Positions 32,197-47,642 of a stretch of DNA of 64,000 bases are shown piece after piece. Source of the DNA: Aspidapion aeneum (Eukaryota > Arthropoda > Insecta > Coleoptera > Brentidae); NCBI GenBank assembly GCA_963576565.1, contig OY755044.1:55523783-55587782 (forward strand), in the 5' to 3' direction. Made by a program: the position numbers and the translations under genes. Position 1 is the first letter of the stretch. Each line of letters opens with the position of its first letter. The notes below the pieces were generated by a model that was given only the letters and a program-made list of their open reading frames with translations, had not been told where the DNA came from and did not search any database.

Positions 32197-33846
32197 ACCT
32201 AAGATAACACCAAATGACCTAAATCAATACTACTGCAGTATTGGTCGCAAATTAACGGAAAATCTCAAAGCAACCACTGATCCACTGTCATACCTTTCAA
32301 GCATATCTGTTGTTAATTCATTTTCTTTTTTACCTACAAATCTACATGAGGTTAAAGAGGTCTTGAATGGTATAAAAAAGAAAAATACATCGAGAGAGGA
32401 TGGGTTATCGGCCAAAATACTTCTTCATATGCCAGATATAATCTTGTCTGATGCTTTGGTTCATAGTATAAATACGTCATGGGCTACGGGTATATTTCCT
32501 TCTAGTTTAAAATCCGCCATAGTAATTCCGCTTTACAAAGGGGGTGATGAAACTGATCCTGCCAACTTCAGGCCAATTTCCTTGTTGTCCACACTGTCTA
32601 AGGTTATTGAGGAACTCACTAAAGTCCGAGTTATGTCATTTTTGGAGAAAAATAAAATTATAAATAAATCACAATACGGTTTTCAAAAAAACACTGGCAC
32701 CAACAACGCTATATTCAATCTACTTGATCGTCTTTTTTGTGCTATTAACCGATCGGACGTGGCTGCTGCAGTGTTTTGCGATCTGGCAAAAGCGTTTAAC
32801 TGTGTTAATCATCGAATACTTTTGGATAAGTTATATCATTATGGCTTTAGAGGAACAGTTTTATCTTGGTTTCGCTCCTATTTCAGCGTGTTACAGTGGG
32901 TAATAAAATATCTACTCCAGGTGATATTGAATGGGGAGTTCCACAGGGTTCCGTGCTTGGTCCAATTTTGTTTTTATTGTATTTTAATGACTTGGCAAAA
33001 TTAGAAATCAGAGGCAAGTTCACTATTTTTGCGGACGACACGACAATCTTGTGGAATGCTATAGATATTAGGATATTAAGTAAAATAATACAGGAGGATA
33101 TGGACAAGGTTAAAAACTGGTGTAGCGCAAATCAACTTACTTTAAATTTTAGCAAAACAAACATTATCTGTTTTAGATGTCAAATTAATGATTTAGTGGT
33201 GGATGGTTCCTCTTTGGATAGTCGTGACAATGGGAAGTTTCTGGAACTGACTATCGATTCGCAGCTAAGATTTGGGAGCCATATTTCAACTTTAAGTAAA
33301 AAAATAGCATCTGGCTGTTTTGCGGTTAAAACCACAATTAAGGAATTGGGATATAAGTTTGCCAGGACAGTCTATTTTGCGTTAGTCGAGTCTCACCTAC
33401 GCTACGGTATCGCCTTTTGGGGATCAACTACCGATGGTCTGTTTGACATGGTATTCGTTTTACAGAAACGGGCAATTCGTTATCTTTGCCGTGCTGACCT
33501 TAGAGAATCATGCAGACCTCATTTTAAATCAAAAAACATTTTAACACTGACGGGTTTATATATTCTTGAATCTGTATCTCTAATTTATATTCATAAAAAT
33601 GAGTTTTTGCGTAATACGCCTAGCCACAATACTCGATCCTGTCAAGAATTTAATCTTCAGCTTCCTATCCCTAAATCTTCTTTAGTTCACAAATCTATAT
33701 ATTTTAATGGAATAAAATTATTTAATCATCTTTCAAATAGTGTCAAACTTTCGCTAAATTTAAAAATTTTCAAAAAGAGGGTAAAAAATATATTGATTCA
33801 TGTGTGGCCAACTAAAAGACGTTGCCGCCATTTTGTGACACTGTAA

Positions 33847-36800
33847 ATAAAACGCTGTGCCAATTGGTGACACTAAAAAAAAATTACTGAATAATTAAAC
33901 AAATATCTGGAAGCAGAACTGTATTTTCCAGCTAGGAAAAACATTGATATGCCCGGTAACTTTTATACAGTGGTGAAGGGGGGGGGGGTTCAGAAATAAG
34001 AAAATTTTAAGCGCCACAGTGTTTTAATATCAATGTTTTACAAAGAAGATCTTAATTAAAATACAGTTCAACCCAAACGTTGTAGCCAAACAATGAAACT
34101 CTACCTACTTCCGAGGCTTCCAGAGTATTTGTGTAATTGAAAAACCAAAAAAATTGACTAATAAAAGATTCTGAATGAGTTAAAATGACACAAATAGAAA
34201 CACTTTACAGGTAGATGGACTCACAGGTCGTAGTGTACCTACATCTGAGTCTGTAGTGTAAGACTCCATTATATGAATGATCGTAAAAAAAAATACACTT
34301 CCAAAATCATTTCGTCATAGGGGAGATCTGGACCAAATATCTGCTGTCATCATTCTACGTTGGGTAGAAAGAGACAGACAGCAACCCAGTCCGAGATCGA
34401 CCCCATGAGGTAAAACAATGTAAGGAAACACAAAGATTTAGTTCATCTTGTAATTTATTTTAGGTGTAAAACTGGAAAAAATATTAAAAACATGAAATAT
34501 GCTTTAAAAAAAGATGAAACAAGTTCGGGCCAAAATAGCAAGGCACTTTAAATTTGACAGGAAAATTATCTTAAATAGTAAATACGCCGCAAAACTAGGG
34601 TTATGACGTCATACCTTTATCTTGCGTTCACAAGAAGTGTTAAAATTATGTAAAAAAATGTCTAAATTATATTGAAAATTTATATGCAAAGATTATGTCT
34701 AAATGGTTACTTGCTCCTACCTTGGTCCTTTGATTCTTTTTTTTTAGTTACGGTATATGGTATTGCTGAAGTGTTGCTGTACTTCCTCACTGCTGCATCG
34801 GTCCCAGTTCTGCCCGCGTCTCCCCTGCTGATTATCTAGCACATGACGCTAGGGCACATGGTCGAAAAAATGTTGTGGGATCTTGCCCGAGCGTGAAACC
34901 CTGTGGAAAATGAAATATTTCAGTTTCCTGGAATTCGTCGGTTTTGCACGAGGTTCCCCTACACCGAGTAACTTAAATCAAGAACCCCATGTCGACTCAA
35001 TAAAATAAAGCAGATTTCAACAGATGAACTAAAATAACCCTTTCCCAGGGTTGTATCGTTGCTATTGCCGGAACCAGCACAATCGTCCAGTGGTGTTTGG
35101 AATGGACAGCCCTGTAGGCAAAGGAGAAAAACCATATATAGTTTTTATCGAAAACGTGGTTTAAAAAAAAACAAAAAAAACTCCAAAAATTCCCCACGTC
35201 TTTTGTCGAAAAATTACATTTCACACGAACACAGTTACAATTTGGAAGGCAAATATTGTCTTGAAGAATTAAAAAAAAATCGAACTTACCAGCTTCTTTC
35301 CGTAGAAATGGCGCAGGTCGCCTTTAAATCCCTCCTCAGAGGATGTGAGTCGTCACTAGGAATTCGCCCAAACGACGGACTCACTCTTACAGTCTCTGGG
35401 AAATAACCTGCAACAATGCAGTGCCAGTAACTAAAAAAAAAATGCGATCCCAGAGACTTGTCGATATAACACCGATTCTTTTTGGAAAGAAAGAAAATGA
35501 CACTTTGTCAGGGAAGATGCCGGAAGTAGAAATTTAATTTGGTGGGGACAGTACACAGTACCAACCTAATTTTCCCGGTTAAATTCAAATAAGGATGCAA
35601 ACGCACTTAAAAAAACTCGCAAACCAAAAGTTCTGCCGATTGAAGTTTGCAAACCTGACAAAAAAATCCGCCGTTTCCAAACCGGCCCATGACGACGTAC
35701 ACTAGTACTTCCGTACCGGTCTGTAGGGGGCAGCATCAGTCAAGGGAACATTGGAAATTCGTCCTTTACACATTGAGGTGTTTTCAGATCAATTTCTACG
35801 GATCATTTTTATAAACGAGGATTTTCGAGATGCACAACCAACTATGACCGAACAAATGTCAACCGGACCACTGCCAGCATAGCAAGTAGGAGGAAAATAA
35901 CCAGTTAGACTATAAGAAGCTTAGCATTGAAACCATCAACTGTAAAATCAATTACTGGAGATTCGAGCATGCATCAAACCCAGGAATATTCGAACACTCA
36001 ACCAATTCCCATATGAGTAAAGCCATACTAAGTGTAGAATTTAGTTGTATTTTAGTTATAGTTTTAGTCAAAAGTTTCCTTCGCTCTTTATATATGCTTT
36101 CTCTAAGATTCCTATGGTTTGAAGCCATTTTTGTAAAACATTTTTACATTAATAAAGTTGTTTCTGAACTTCAACCTAAAAATACACATTGAACTACTGC
36201 TTAAACCCGGCACAAGAGTGTTCAGGTGTTAAGTTTGCTCACCACTAGCTAGTCCTACATAACCCTTCAATCCGACTAACTTAGCTAGATATTAACTTTA
36301 TTTAACTATGATTATATATTAATTTATATAATATAAAAATACGATTTTGCTTGTTCTTTTAATCTTGGTTTTTATCCCTCGTTTATGCCCAATTTACAAA
36401 AGTGCATAACTTGTATTTATTTTATCTTCTCCTTATCAAATTAATAAAGATATCAAAGTGGGCGGAGCCTAGGTGGTTCCTGGTCAAACCGTGGACCTAA
36501 ATATGTTTTCGTGCTACAAAAACTAGCTAATCCGTGAAGAAAAAGAGGTTCGGAAGAGAAGTCATTGTCCTAATATCCTCGAAAATACAACGAAAGCGAC
36601 TGTCCATGAAATGTTTATCCAAATGTTTCCTTCCTGTTACTGAAACCATTTGTGATGTGACAACGCCGCCATTCCCCAGCAGAACAGCTGTTTATCTTCA
36701 TGAACGTCAAAGAAAATTACAAAATTTTACAGATAAACAAAACAATCAAAAGTTTTTATGTGATTTTTCCCGAAACCTGTGATCTCAAATTCCAATTACG

Positions 36801-36944
36801 ATGCCTAAATATATAACCTCAAAACCTAGCTCTATAAATTACCCTTAATGTGTGTACAGAAAACCGAATCGAATAGTTTTGGTTATTTACATAAATAAAA
36901 CAAATATGTAACGTTTGCCTTAAACGTAAAAATGACACGTTACA
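33847..36944. other. Non-coding stretch; right end probably gypsy 3' LTR
   Basis: No gene recognised; frames of 115 codons (35059) and 82 codons (36534) lack domain signals. The right edge, ending GACACGTTACA at 36944, reads on the - strand as TGTAACGTGTC just after a G-run, as expected for the start of a Ty3/gypsy 3' LTR. Its other end cannot be placed. A TATA-like CTTTATATATGC (about 36090) followed by AATAAAG (about 36152) could belong to another LTR, but no partner copy is seen. Confidence 0.5.
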
Positions 36945-36960
36945 TAATCCCCCCCCAACT
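36945..36960 (-). other. Gypsy polypurine tract
   Basis: Reads AGTTGGGGGGGGATTA on the - strand, immediately before TGTAACG. Its position after the pol stop and before an LTR-like start supports the assignment. Confidence 0.55.
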
Positions 36961-37676
36961 TCAAGACGATTAACCTAAAATGGTTTAAATCAAATCAAAT
37001 CAAAATATGCTTTATTGTCATGATAATAATTGATTACATTGACAAAGCTGTAACTTAAGTCTAAATAAACAACAACAATGAACAATGATTTAAGTAGTTA
37101 ATAAGCTACTAAATATTGAATATATATCAACTACCTGGCCATCCTAATTTTGCTGATTGATGAATTTAGAATATCCAAATGTTTTGGTCCATATAAAATA
37201 TCAAATTTATCAAATTTTGTATTTATATTACCCTTGATTCGATAAAGGAGTCAATTTTATAAAAAGCCAACGCATGGTTACAAGAATGAATAGAACAATA
37301 ATAGTTTTAGGCTGTGCGTATTTTTACCAAGTTAAATTTAAATATTAATTGTTAGGGTAAGAAATAGGTTTCGTAAAAAATATAATAACATAAAAATAAT
37401 TTAAATAAAAGATGCCAGACATTAATTGTTGGAATACGTGTACGTTCAATTGGTTAAAATCAAGCAGTTGTATAAAATAAAGTAACACACCAAAATGACA
37501 TTCAACAATTAAGTGCGTTTTAGTAAGACGCTCGTTAAAATTATTAAAACAAAGTTAAAATTATTAAAATAAAGTTAAAATTATCAAAATATAGTTAAAA
37601 TTACATTAAAAATACATATATTTATATACATATACAAAAACATATTTACATATACAAAAACATACATACATATATA

Positions 37677-40600
37677 CATACATACACATACATACACATA
37701 CATACACATACATACACATACATACACATACATACACATACATACACATACATACACATACATACACATACATACACATACATACACATACATACACATA
37801 CATACACATACATACACATACATACACATACATACACATACATACACATACATACACATACATACACATACATACACATACATACACATACATACACATA
37901 CATACACATACATACACATACATACACATACATACACATACATACACATACATACACACACATACACATACATACACATACATACACATACATACACATA
38001 CATACACATACATACACATACATACACATACATACACATACATACACATACATACACATACATACACATACATACACATACATACACATACATACACATA
38101 CATACACATACATACACATACATACACATACATACACATACATACACATACATACACATACATACACATACATACACATACATACACATACATACACATA
38201 CATACACATACATACACATACATACACATACATACACATACATACACATACATACACATACATACACATACATACACATACATACACATACATACACATA
38301 CATACTCATACATACACATACATACACATACATACACATACATACACATACATACACATACATACACATACATACACATACATACACATACATACACATA
38401 CATACACATACATACACATACATACACATACATACACATACATACACATACATACACATACATACACATACATACACATACATACACATACATACACATA
38501 CATACACATACATACACATACATACACATACATACACATACATACACATACATACACATACATACACATACATACACATACATACACATACATACACATA
38601 CATACACATACATACACATACATACACACACATACACATACATACACATACATACACATACATACACACACATACACACACATACACATACATACACATA
38701 CATACACATACATACACATACATACACATACATACACATACATACACATACATACACATACATATACACATACATACACATACATACACATACATACACA
38801 TACATACACATACATACACATACATACACATACATACACATACATACACATACATACACATACATACACATACATACACATACATACACATACATACACA
38901 TACATACACATACATACACATACATACACATACATACACATACATACACATACATACACATACATACACATACATACACATACATACACATACATACACA
39001 TACATACACATACATACACATACATACACATACATACACATACATACACATACATACACATACATACACATACATACTCATACATACACATACATACACA
39101 TACATACACATACATACACATACATACACATACATACACATACATACACATACATACACATACATACACATACATACACATACATACACATACATACACA
39201 TACATACACATACATACACATACATACACATACATACACATACATACACATACATACACATACATACACATACATACACATACATACACATACATACACA
39301 TACATACACATACATACACATACATACACATACATACACATACATACACATACATACACATACATACACATACATACACATACATACACATACATACACA
39401 TACATACACATACATACACATACATACACATACATACACATACATACACATACATACACACACATACACACACATACACAAACATACACATACATACACA
39501 TACATACACATACATACACATACATACACATACATACACATACATACACATACATACACATACATACACATACATACACATACATACACATACATACACA
39601 TACATACACATACATACACATACATACACATACATACACATACATACTCATACATACACATACATACACATACATACTCATACATACACATACATACACA
39701 TACATACACATACATACACATACATACACATACATACACATACATACACATACATACACATACATACACATACATACACATACATACACATACATACACA
39801 TACATACACATACATACACATACATACACATACATAGCTACATACACATACATACACATACATACACATACATACACATACATACACATACATACACATA
39901 CATACACATACATACACATACATACACATACATACACATACATACACATACATACACATACATACACATACATACACATACATACACATACATACACATA
40001 CATACACATACATACACATACATACACATACATACACATACATACACATACATACACATACATACACATACATACACATACATACACATACATACACATA
40101 CATACACATACATACACATACATACACATACATACACATACATACACATACATACACATACATACACATACATACACATACATACACATACATACACATA
40201 CATACACATACATACACATACATACACATACATACACATACATACACATACATACACATACATACACATACATACACATACATACACATACATACACATA
40301 CATACACATACATACACATACATACACATACATACACATACATACACATACATACACATACATACACATACATACACATACATACACATACATACACATA
40401 CATACACATACATACACATACATACACATACATACACATACATACACATACATACACATACATACACATACATACACATACATACACATACATACACATA
40501 CATACACATACATACACATACATACACATACATACACATACATACACATACATACACATACATACACATACATACACATACATACACATACATACACATA

Positions 40601-43600
40601 CATACACATACATACACATACATACACATACATACACATACATACACATACATACACATACATACACATACATACACATACATACACATACATACACATA
40701 CATACACATACATACACATACATACACATACATACACATACATACACATACATACACATACATACACATACATACACATACATACACATACATACACATA
40801 CATACACATACATACACATACATACACATACATACACATACATACACATACATACACATACATACACATACATACACATACATACACATACATACACATA
40901 CATACACATACATACACATACATACACATACATACACATACATACACATACATACACATACATACACATACATACACATACATACACATACATACACATA
41001 CATACACATACATACACATACATACACATACATACACATACATACACATACATACACATACATACACATACATACACATACATACACATACATACACATA
41101 CATACACATACATACACATACATACACATACATACACATACATACACATACATACACATACATACACATACATACACATACATACACATACATACACATA
41201 CATACACATACATACACATACATACACATACATACACATACATACACATACATACACATACATACACATACATACACATACATACACATACATACACATA
41301 CATACACATACATACACATACATACACATACATACACATACATACACATACATACACATACATACACATACATACACATACATACACATACATACACATA
41401 CATACACATACATACACATACATACACATACATACACATACATACACATACATACACATACATACACATACATACACATACATACACATACATACACATA
41501 CATACACATACATACACATACATACACATACATACACATACATACACATACATACACATACATACACATACATACACATACATACACATACATACACATA
41601 CATACACATACATACACATACATACACATACATACACATACATACACATACATACACATACATACACATACATACACATACATACACATACATACACATA
41701 CATACACATACATACACATACATACACATACATACACATACATACACATACATACACATACATACACATACATACACATACATACACATACATACACATA
41801 CATACACATACATACACATACATACACATACATACACATACATACACATACATACACATACATACACATACATACACATACATACACATACATACACATA
41901 CATACACATACATACACATACATACACATACATACACATACATACACATACATACACATACATACACATACATACACATACATACACATACATACACATA
42001 CATACACATACATACACATACATACACATACATACACATACATACACATACATACACATACATACACATACATACACATACATACACATACATACACATA
42101 CATACACATACATACACATACATACACATACATACACATACATACACATACATACACATACATACACATACATACACATACATACACATACATACACATA
42201 CATACACATACATACACATACATACACATACATACACATACATACACATACATACACATACATACACATACATACACATACATACACATACATACACATA
42301 CATACACATACATACACATACATACACATACATACACATACATACACATACATACACATACATACACATACATACACATACATACACATACATACACATA
42401 CATACACATACATACACATACATACACATACATACACATACATACACATACATACACATACATACACATACATACACATACATACACATACATACACATA
42501 CATACACATACATACACATACATACACATACATACACATACATACACATACATACACATACATACACATACATACACATACATACACATACATACACATA
42601 CATACACATACATACACATACATACACATACATACACATACATACACATACATACACATACATACACATACATACACATACATACACATACATACACATA
42701 CATACACATACATACACATACATACACATACATACACATACATACACATACATACACATACATACACATACATACACATACATACACATACATACACATA
42801 CATACACATACATACACATACATACACATACATACACATACATACACATACATACACATACATACACATACATACACATACATACACATACATACACATA
42901 CATACACATACATACACATACATACACATACATACACATACATACACATACATACACATACATACACATACATACACATACATACACATACATACACATA
43001 CATACACATACATACACATACATACACATACATACACATACATACACATACATACACATACATACACATACATACACATACATACACATACATACACATA
43101 CATACACATACATACACATACATACACATACATACACATACATACACATACATACACATACATACACATACATACACATACATACACATACATACACATA
43201 CATACACATACATACACATACATACACATACATACACATACATACACATACATACACATACATACACATACATACACATACATACACATACATACACATA
43301 CATACACATACATACACATACATACACATACATACACATACATACACATACATACACATACATACACATACATACACATACATACACATACATACACATA
43401 CATACACATACATACACATACATACACATACATACACATACATACACATACATACACATACATACACATACATACACATACATACACATACATACACATA
43501 CATACACATACATACACATACATACACATACATACACATACATACACATACATACACATACATACACATACATACACATACATACACATACATACACATA

Positions 43601-44885
43601 CATACACATACATACACATACATACACATACATACACATACATACACATACATACACATACATACACATACATACACATACATACACATACATACACATA
43701 CATACACATACATACACATACATACACATACATACACATACATACACATACATACACATACATACACATACATACACATACATACACAACATACATACAC
43801 ATACATACACATACATACACATACATACACATACATACACATACATACACATACATACACATACATACACATACATACACATACATACACATACATACAC
43901 ATACATACACATACATACACATACATACACATACATACACATACATACACATACATACACATACATACACATACATACACATACATACACATACATACAC
44001 ATACATACACATACATACACATACATACACATACATACACATACATACACATACATACACATACATACACATACATACACATACATACACATACATACAC
44101 ATACATACACATACATACACATACATACACATACATACACATACATACACATACATACACATACATACACATACATACACATACATACACATACATACAC
44201 ATACATACACATACATACACATACATACACATACATACACATACATACACATACATACACATACATACACATACATACACATACATACACATACATACAC
44301 ATACATACACATACATACACATACATACACATACATACACATACATACACATACATACACATACATACACATACATACACATACATACACATACATACAC
44401 ATACATACACATACATACACATACATACACATACATACACATACATACACATACATACACATACATACACATACATACACATACATACACATACATACAC
44501 ATACATACACATACATACACATACATACACATACATACACATACATACACATACATACACATACATACACATACATACACATACATACACATACATACAC
44601 ATACATACACATACATACACATACATACACATACATACACATACATACACATACATACACATACATACACATACATACACATACATACACATACATACAC
44701 ATACATACACATACATACACATACATACACATACATACACATACATACACATACATACACATACATACACATACATACACATACATACACATACATACAC
44801 ATACATACACATACATACACATACATACACATACATACACATACATACACATACATACACATACATACACACACATACATACATA
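37677..44885. repeat. 7.2-kb tandem array of the 10-bp unit CATACACATA
   Basis: About 720 head-to-tail copies. Variant units (CATACACACA, CATACTCATA) and phase changes (near 38761 and 39836) cluster in 37950-39840. From about 39841 to 43785 I see no variant at all, then one slip at about 43788, and again none to about 44868. The unit has no stop codon in the three - strand frames, so each is open for up to 2,200 codons of MYVYVCVCMC-type repeats. These are artefacts of the repeat, not genes. Degenerate flanks (ATACATATAC at 37620-37676) look like the ancestral seed in the LINE 3' UTR. Confidence 0.97.
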
Positions 44886-45005
44886 CACACATATATACCT
44901 TCATACAAAGTTAAATAAAATAAACCGTTAACAAACGAGATAAAAAACAAACAATTAACGTTAATTTATCAGAAAACTGACAAAACTTACTAAGCAAATA
45001 TTTAG

Positions 45006-47642
45006 TTACAAATCGTCATTAAAATATTCTTCCAATGTATAATAAGCCTTTTCGACCAATAATTGTTTTACCGTCCTCCTGAACACTCCACAGTCAGTGA
45101 TAATTCTTAAAATAGATGGTAGCTTGTTATATATTTTTATGCCTCTGTAAATAATTGAATTCTGAGTCAAAGATGACGTTGGTATGGGCAGAAGTACATT
45201 GTTTCGATTTCTCGTTAGGTGTGAGTAGTTATGAATATTGTTTTTATGTTTTTTATGTACGAGGCATACCGATTCTAGAATAAATAGGCTTAATAATGTT
45301 AAAATGTTTTCCTTTTTAAACAAAGGCTTACAGTGATCTCTGAGCTTTGCTCCACAGATGTAGCGAATGCAGCGTTTCTGCAGAGTAAAAACGGATTTAA
45401 ACAGTTGCTGTGTGCAGTTTCCTCAGAAAGCTATGCCATACTGCAAGTGTGATTCAACTAGGGCATAATACGCGGATCTCGCTAAATCGTGGCCAAGCTC
45501 AGAATGGATTTGTCGTACTGCATAACCACCCGTTGCTATTTTTTTATTAAGATTTAAAATATGTGTGGAAAAATTTAATTTGTCATCAATAACAAGACCA
45601 AGGAATTTGGTTTCCTGATTTTGACAAATTAATTGATTAGATAGGTTTAGGTCATCAAAATTAAATCGAAAACTAAGCACTTTAGTTTTTTCTAAATTAA
45701 GAGACAAAAAATTTGCATCACACCATTGCTTGATAAGTTCCATATGATTTTTAACTATTGTTTTAAGAAGGGTTTCGTCCTTGTGATGCCACAATATAGT
45801 CGTGTCATTCGCAAAAATTGTCAGTAATCCCCTTATGTCAAGCAGACAGAGGTCATTAATATACAGCAGAAATAGGATAGGACTGAGCCCTGGACCACAC
45901 CTGTATCCACTGCACCCATGTTGGAATAAATATCTCCATTTCTAACTTTCTGTTGGCATTTGGATAGAAAGGATTCAAAAAATTTTTCCGATACTCCCCT
46001 GAGCCCATAAATTCTCATCTTTTGTAAAAGCAAGGTATGATTAACGCAGTCGAATGCTTTTGAGAAGTCGCAGAAAACTGCTGCTGCGACTTCCCTATTA
46101 TTAAGTTTTAAATAAAGGTTTTCCAAGAAGGAAAATATGGCATCATTCGTGTTCTTTTTGCTTTGAAAGCCGAATTGGTTTATGTTAAGAATATTGTTCC
46201 TTTCTAGAAATTCCAGCATTCTGGCTTTTACCAGCTTTTCTATTATTTTTGAAAGGCTGTTTAAAAGAGAGATCGGTCTATAATTTGCGGGTTCGCTTGT
46301 TGATCCAGATTTATATAATGGTAGGACTACTGCTGTTTTTAAGATGTCAGGGAACTCGCCCTTCTTAAAACACATGTTGATCGCTCTAGCTAGTGCATCT
46401 AGAGCGCAGTCATTTAAATTTTCAAAAACTTTAATGGACATTTCATCTGTGCCTGATGCAGTTTTATTTTTTATGTCATGTATAATTTTTTTCAGCTCAT
46501 TGACATTAGTATTAGTTAATGCAAACATTTCTTGTACAGGGGATTGTCGCATTTTTTCCAGTGGATCTAATTTAGATTTAAAATTTACAGTTAGTTTTTT
46601 TGCCACTGTGCAGTAGTATTCATTTAAGAGATTTGCATCAACCTTTGCTGGCATTTTTACCGTAGTATTTTTACCTCTAATGTTATTGACAAGAGACCAG
46701 GTTTCCTTACTCTTATTTTTTGCTTTAGATATTTTATTAGCATAAAAAGTCCTTTTGGCAAGTTTAGTTATTTTTTTGTAGGTTCTGCGATACCTCTTAA
46801 CGTACTCTATAAAAAATATTGAATTTGTAAATTTTAAAATTGTATTTAGAGACCTTAAATTTTTTGAGGACGTTTTGATACCTGGAGTTATCCAACCTTT
46901 CTTTTTTTTTCTTTCTCTCATCCTTCTTAAAGGGAAACTCGATTTAAATGTTGCGTGTAGAAGAGAGTGGAAAGAGTTGACCGGGTTTTCTAAAGATAGT
47001 GCATTTTCCCAATTTATTGCACTGATTTTTTCCTTAAATGTTTGAAAATTTTTCCCTGAATAAATTCGTCTGCTCTGTGGTTGCAGCTTATGAATTTTTT
47101 CATTAATTGTGAAAGAAGCTAACAAGGATTCATGATCTGATAGCTCAGTAGGTATTACCTGGCAGTCAGTTTCGTCAACATTAAAATTAGAACAGAAATA
47201 ATCAATAACTGTGGTGTCACTAGTTATTCTGGTCGGTGATTTTACAAACATTGTCAAACCATAAGAATCCAGCAAGTTTTGCATCGACAAAGATATTGTT
47301 GAACTTTCAGAGTTAAAATTAATATTGAAATCACCTGTCAGGATTATTTTGGCGCTCGTGGGTATGTCAAGCAAAACTGTTTCTAGATTGAATGTGAAAA
47401 ATTGAATTGATGACAGTACCACCGTGACCTGATGTGGCAACTCGACAAAATTTTGACACTATGTGATACCCTGGTATGTTGCATGGTTCCCACGGTTCTA
47501 GCCAGTGCTCAGTTAGGAACAGTAAATCTGGGTTATTTAAAACATTTAGAAACACTGAAAGATCATCTATTTTATTTCTTATAGAGCGAATATTCAATAT
47601 TAAAGCCGATATATTTGTTTGATTTCCATTTGTTCCAATCAT
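45006..47642 (-). pseudogene. LINE ORF2: endonuclease and reverse transcriptase
   Basis: The ATG at 47642 overlaps the ORF1 stop. Endonuclease: NIRSIRNKIDD, LTEHWLEPWEP, then a frame break near 47400, GDFNINFNSES, TVIDYFCSN and LSDHESLLASF. RT: LPLYKSGSTSEPANYRPISL, FGFQSKKNTNDAIF, motif A VFCDFSKAFDCVNH, motif B region VVQGSVLS with a frame break near 45880, then motif C reads FANDTT, the first catalytic Asp replaced by Asn (about 45805). Further breaks lie near 45420 and 45330. The C-terminus KQLLVEKAYYTLEEYFNDD is typical of this LINE group. Dead: four or more lesions including the active site. Confidence 0.88.

Larger units (their letters stand above)
30615..33846 (+). mobile_element. CR1/L2-like LINE, 5'-truncated, with two insertions
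   Basis: The coding order endonuclease then RT, with [40 protein letters not shown] and FADDTTI, places it in the CR1/L2/Jockey-related LINE group; the exact clade is not settled. The endonuclease N-terminus is missing. It is split by a hAT-like element (30979-31445) and a hAT MITE (32019-32196), each leaving an 8-bp duplication of LINE sequence. The 3' end is not clear; similarity to related proteins fades near 33790. Confidence 0.85.
30615..33846 (+). pseudogene. CR1/L2-like endonuclease-RT, broken
   Basis: Removing the two insertions leaves a readable but damaged gene. Endonuclease: VLAGDFNINYHDNN, then IDYICTN and FSDHEAVV on the far side of the first insertion. An in-frame stop lies near 31780 (WFSKG then TGA). 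[22 protein letters not shown], motif A region [10 protein letters not shown] (the second conserved Asp is Asn), a one-base shift near 32880-32900, motif [14 protein letters not shown] and motif C FADDT intact. The C-terminal region LVHKSIYFNGIKLFNHLS is present but the usual end is replaced by unrelated sequence. Not functional. Confidence 0.85.

Noticed and set aside
35059..35406. 115-codon open frame, Lys/Arg-rich
   Set aside because: No motif, no matching neighbour, low-complexity start.
36050..36180. LTR end with TATA-like and AATAAA signals
   Set aside because: No second copy, no coding region in that orientation nearby; signals this short are common in AT-rich DNA.
36534..36782. 82-codon open frame beside the presumed gypsy LTR
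   Set aside because: No domain and on the opposite strand to the element; likely chance.
37677..44885. Telomeric repeat or centromeric satellite
   Set aside because: The unit does not match the insect TTAGG telomere, and the array is embedded inside a single LINE copy rather than between satellite blocks.
37677..44885. CRISPR array
   Set aside because: Uniform 10-bp head-to-tail units without spacers, in a eukaryotic context.
37584..44950. Several open frames of 187 to 2,214 codons with MYVYVCVCMC repeats
   Set aside because: They are the stop-free translation of the 10-bp unit, open in all three frames of one strand; no non-repeat domain and no codon constraint.
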